Origin: Bacteroidota bacterium
Lineage (GTDB): Bacteria; Bacteroidota; Bacteroidia; Bacteroidales; VadinHA17
Direction of reading: 5' to 3'
Length of the DNA: 44,552 nucleotides
Assembly: GCA_003250475.1 (NCBI GenBank)
Contig: QKGI01000114.1
Location: forward strand, 1-44,552
Made by a program: the position numbers and the translations under genes. This document shows, in pieces, positions 44,535 to 44,552 of this stretch. The notes under the pieces were generated by a model that did not search any database, was not told the DNA's origin, and saw nothing but the letters and a program-made list of their open reading frames with translations. How positions within the stretch are numbered: the first letter of the stretch is position 1; every line of letters starts with the position of its first letter.

Positions 44535-44552
44535 AGTCTGAGGGTCTGAAGG
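44535..44552 (-). repeat. GAC-based repeat, locus 3 (cut by the window end)
   Basis: The minus strand reads CCTTCAGACCCTCAGACT, the same 8/8-bp GAC units as loci 1 and 2. It begins 6 bp after the pntB stop and runs off the window, so its full length is unknown. Confidence 0.7.

Overview
The window looks like chromosomal core-type DNA of a member of the Bacteroidota, most likely Bacteroidales. The evidence is: many start regions carry the Bacteroidota-type -7 promoter box TAnnTTTG, and at one gene (siaB) a TTG box lies exactly 19 bases upstream of it; Shine-Dalgarno sequences are mostly absent; ribosomal protein S1 is long; and the gene neighbourhoods are ones I know from this phylum (DUF3822-rsmD beside a RecD-like helicase, serC-serA-DUF1015, split pntAA/pntAB/pntB, SiaB-SiaC). 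I see no phage, plasmid, insertion sequence, CRISPR array or rRNA. Coding density is high and no gene-free stretch exceeds about 300 bases.

Layout. 1-100: tRNA-Asp (minus). 256-4700: a molybdenum hydroxylase operon (xdhC, a mocA-type nucleotidyltransferase, a 2Fe-2S subunit, a Tat-exported molybdopterin subunit), interrupted by a short tandem repeat. 4748-6776 (minus): rsmD, DUF3822 and a one-pass membrane protein, divergent from a RecD-like helicase at 6856-8271. 8294-10160 (minus): a MATE/ANKH-like membrane protein and YjbQ. 10260-10406: a duplicated repeat. 10412-14446 (minus): a phosphohexomutase with rfbD, rfbC and rfbA (dTDP-rhamnose synthesis without rfbB). 14651-22317: rpsA, a STAS protein, rnz, guaA, a C-terminal processing protease and a THUMP-domain RNA methyltransferase. 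22461-23420: siaB-siaC. 23520-26594 (minus): an ABCG-type exporter with a TerB-like N-terminus. 26753-29344: clpB. 29341-30051 (minus): an Hpt-STAS pair. 30203-37209: gcvT, a ComB-like phosphatase, serC, serA, DUF1015, yggS and a dihydroorotate-dehydrogenase-like protein. 37217-39220: a hypothetical, a lipoprotein and a secreted protein. 39302-44528: zwf, pgl, pntAA, pntAB and pntB, a set of genes around NADPH.

Two themes stand out. First, parts of partner-switching and phosphorelay signalling are scattered through 16.7-30 kb (two STAS proteins, an Hpt protein, the SiaB kinase with its substrate SiaC) around an unusual ABC exporter; their cognate phosphatases and cyclases are not in the window. 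Second, a GAC-based 7/8-bp tandem repeat occurs at three intergenic places, two of them 6 bp past a stop codon and in the same orientation relative to the gene they follow. Some enzymes also lack expected catalytic residues: SerA has Lys where most of its family has His, and the dihydroorotate-dehydrogenase-like protein has Phe in place of the catalytic Cys. I do not see a clearly new defence or biosynthetic system; the items above are the best leads.
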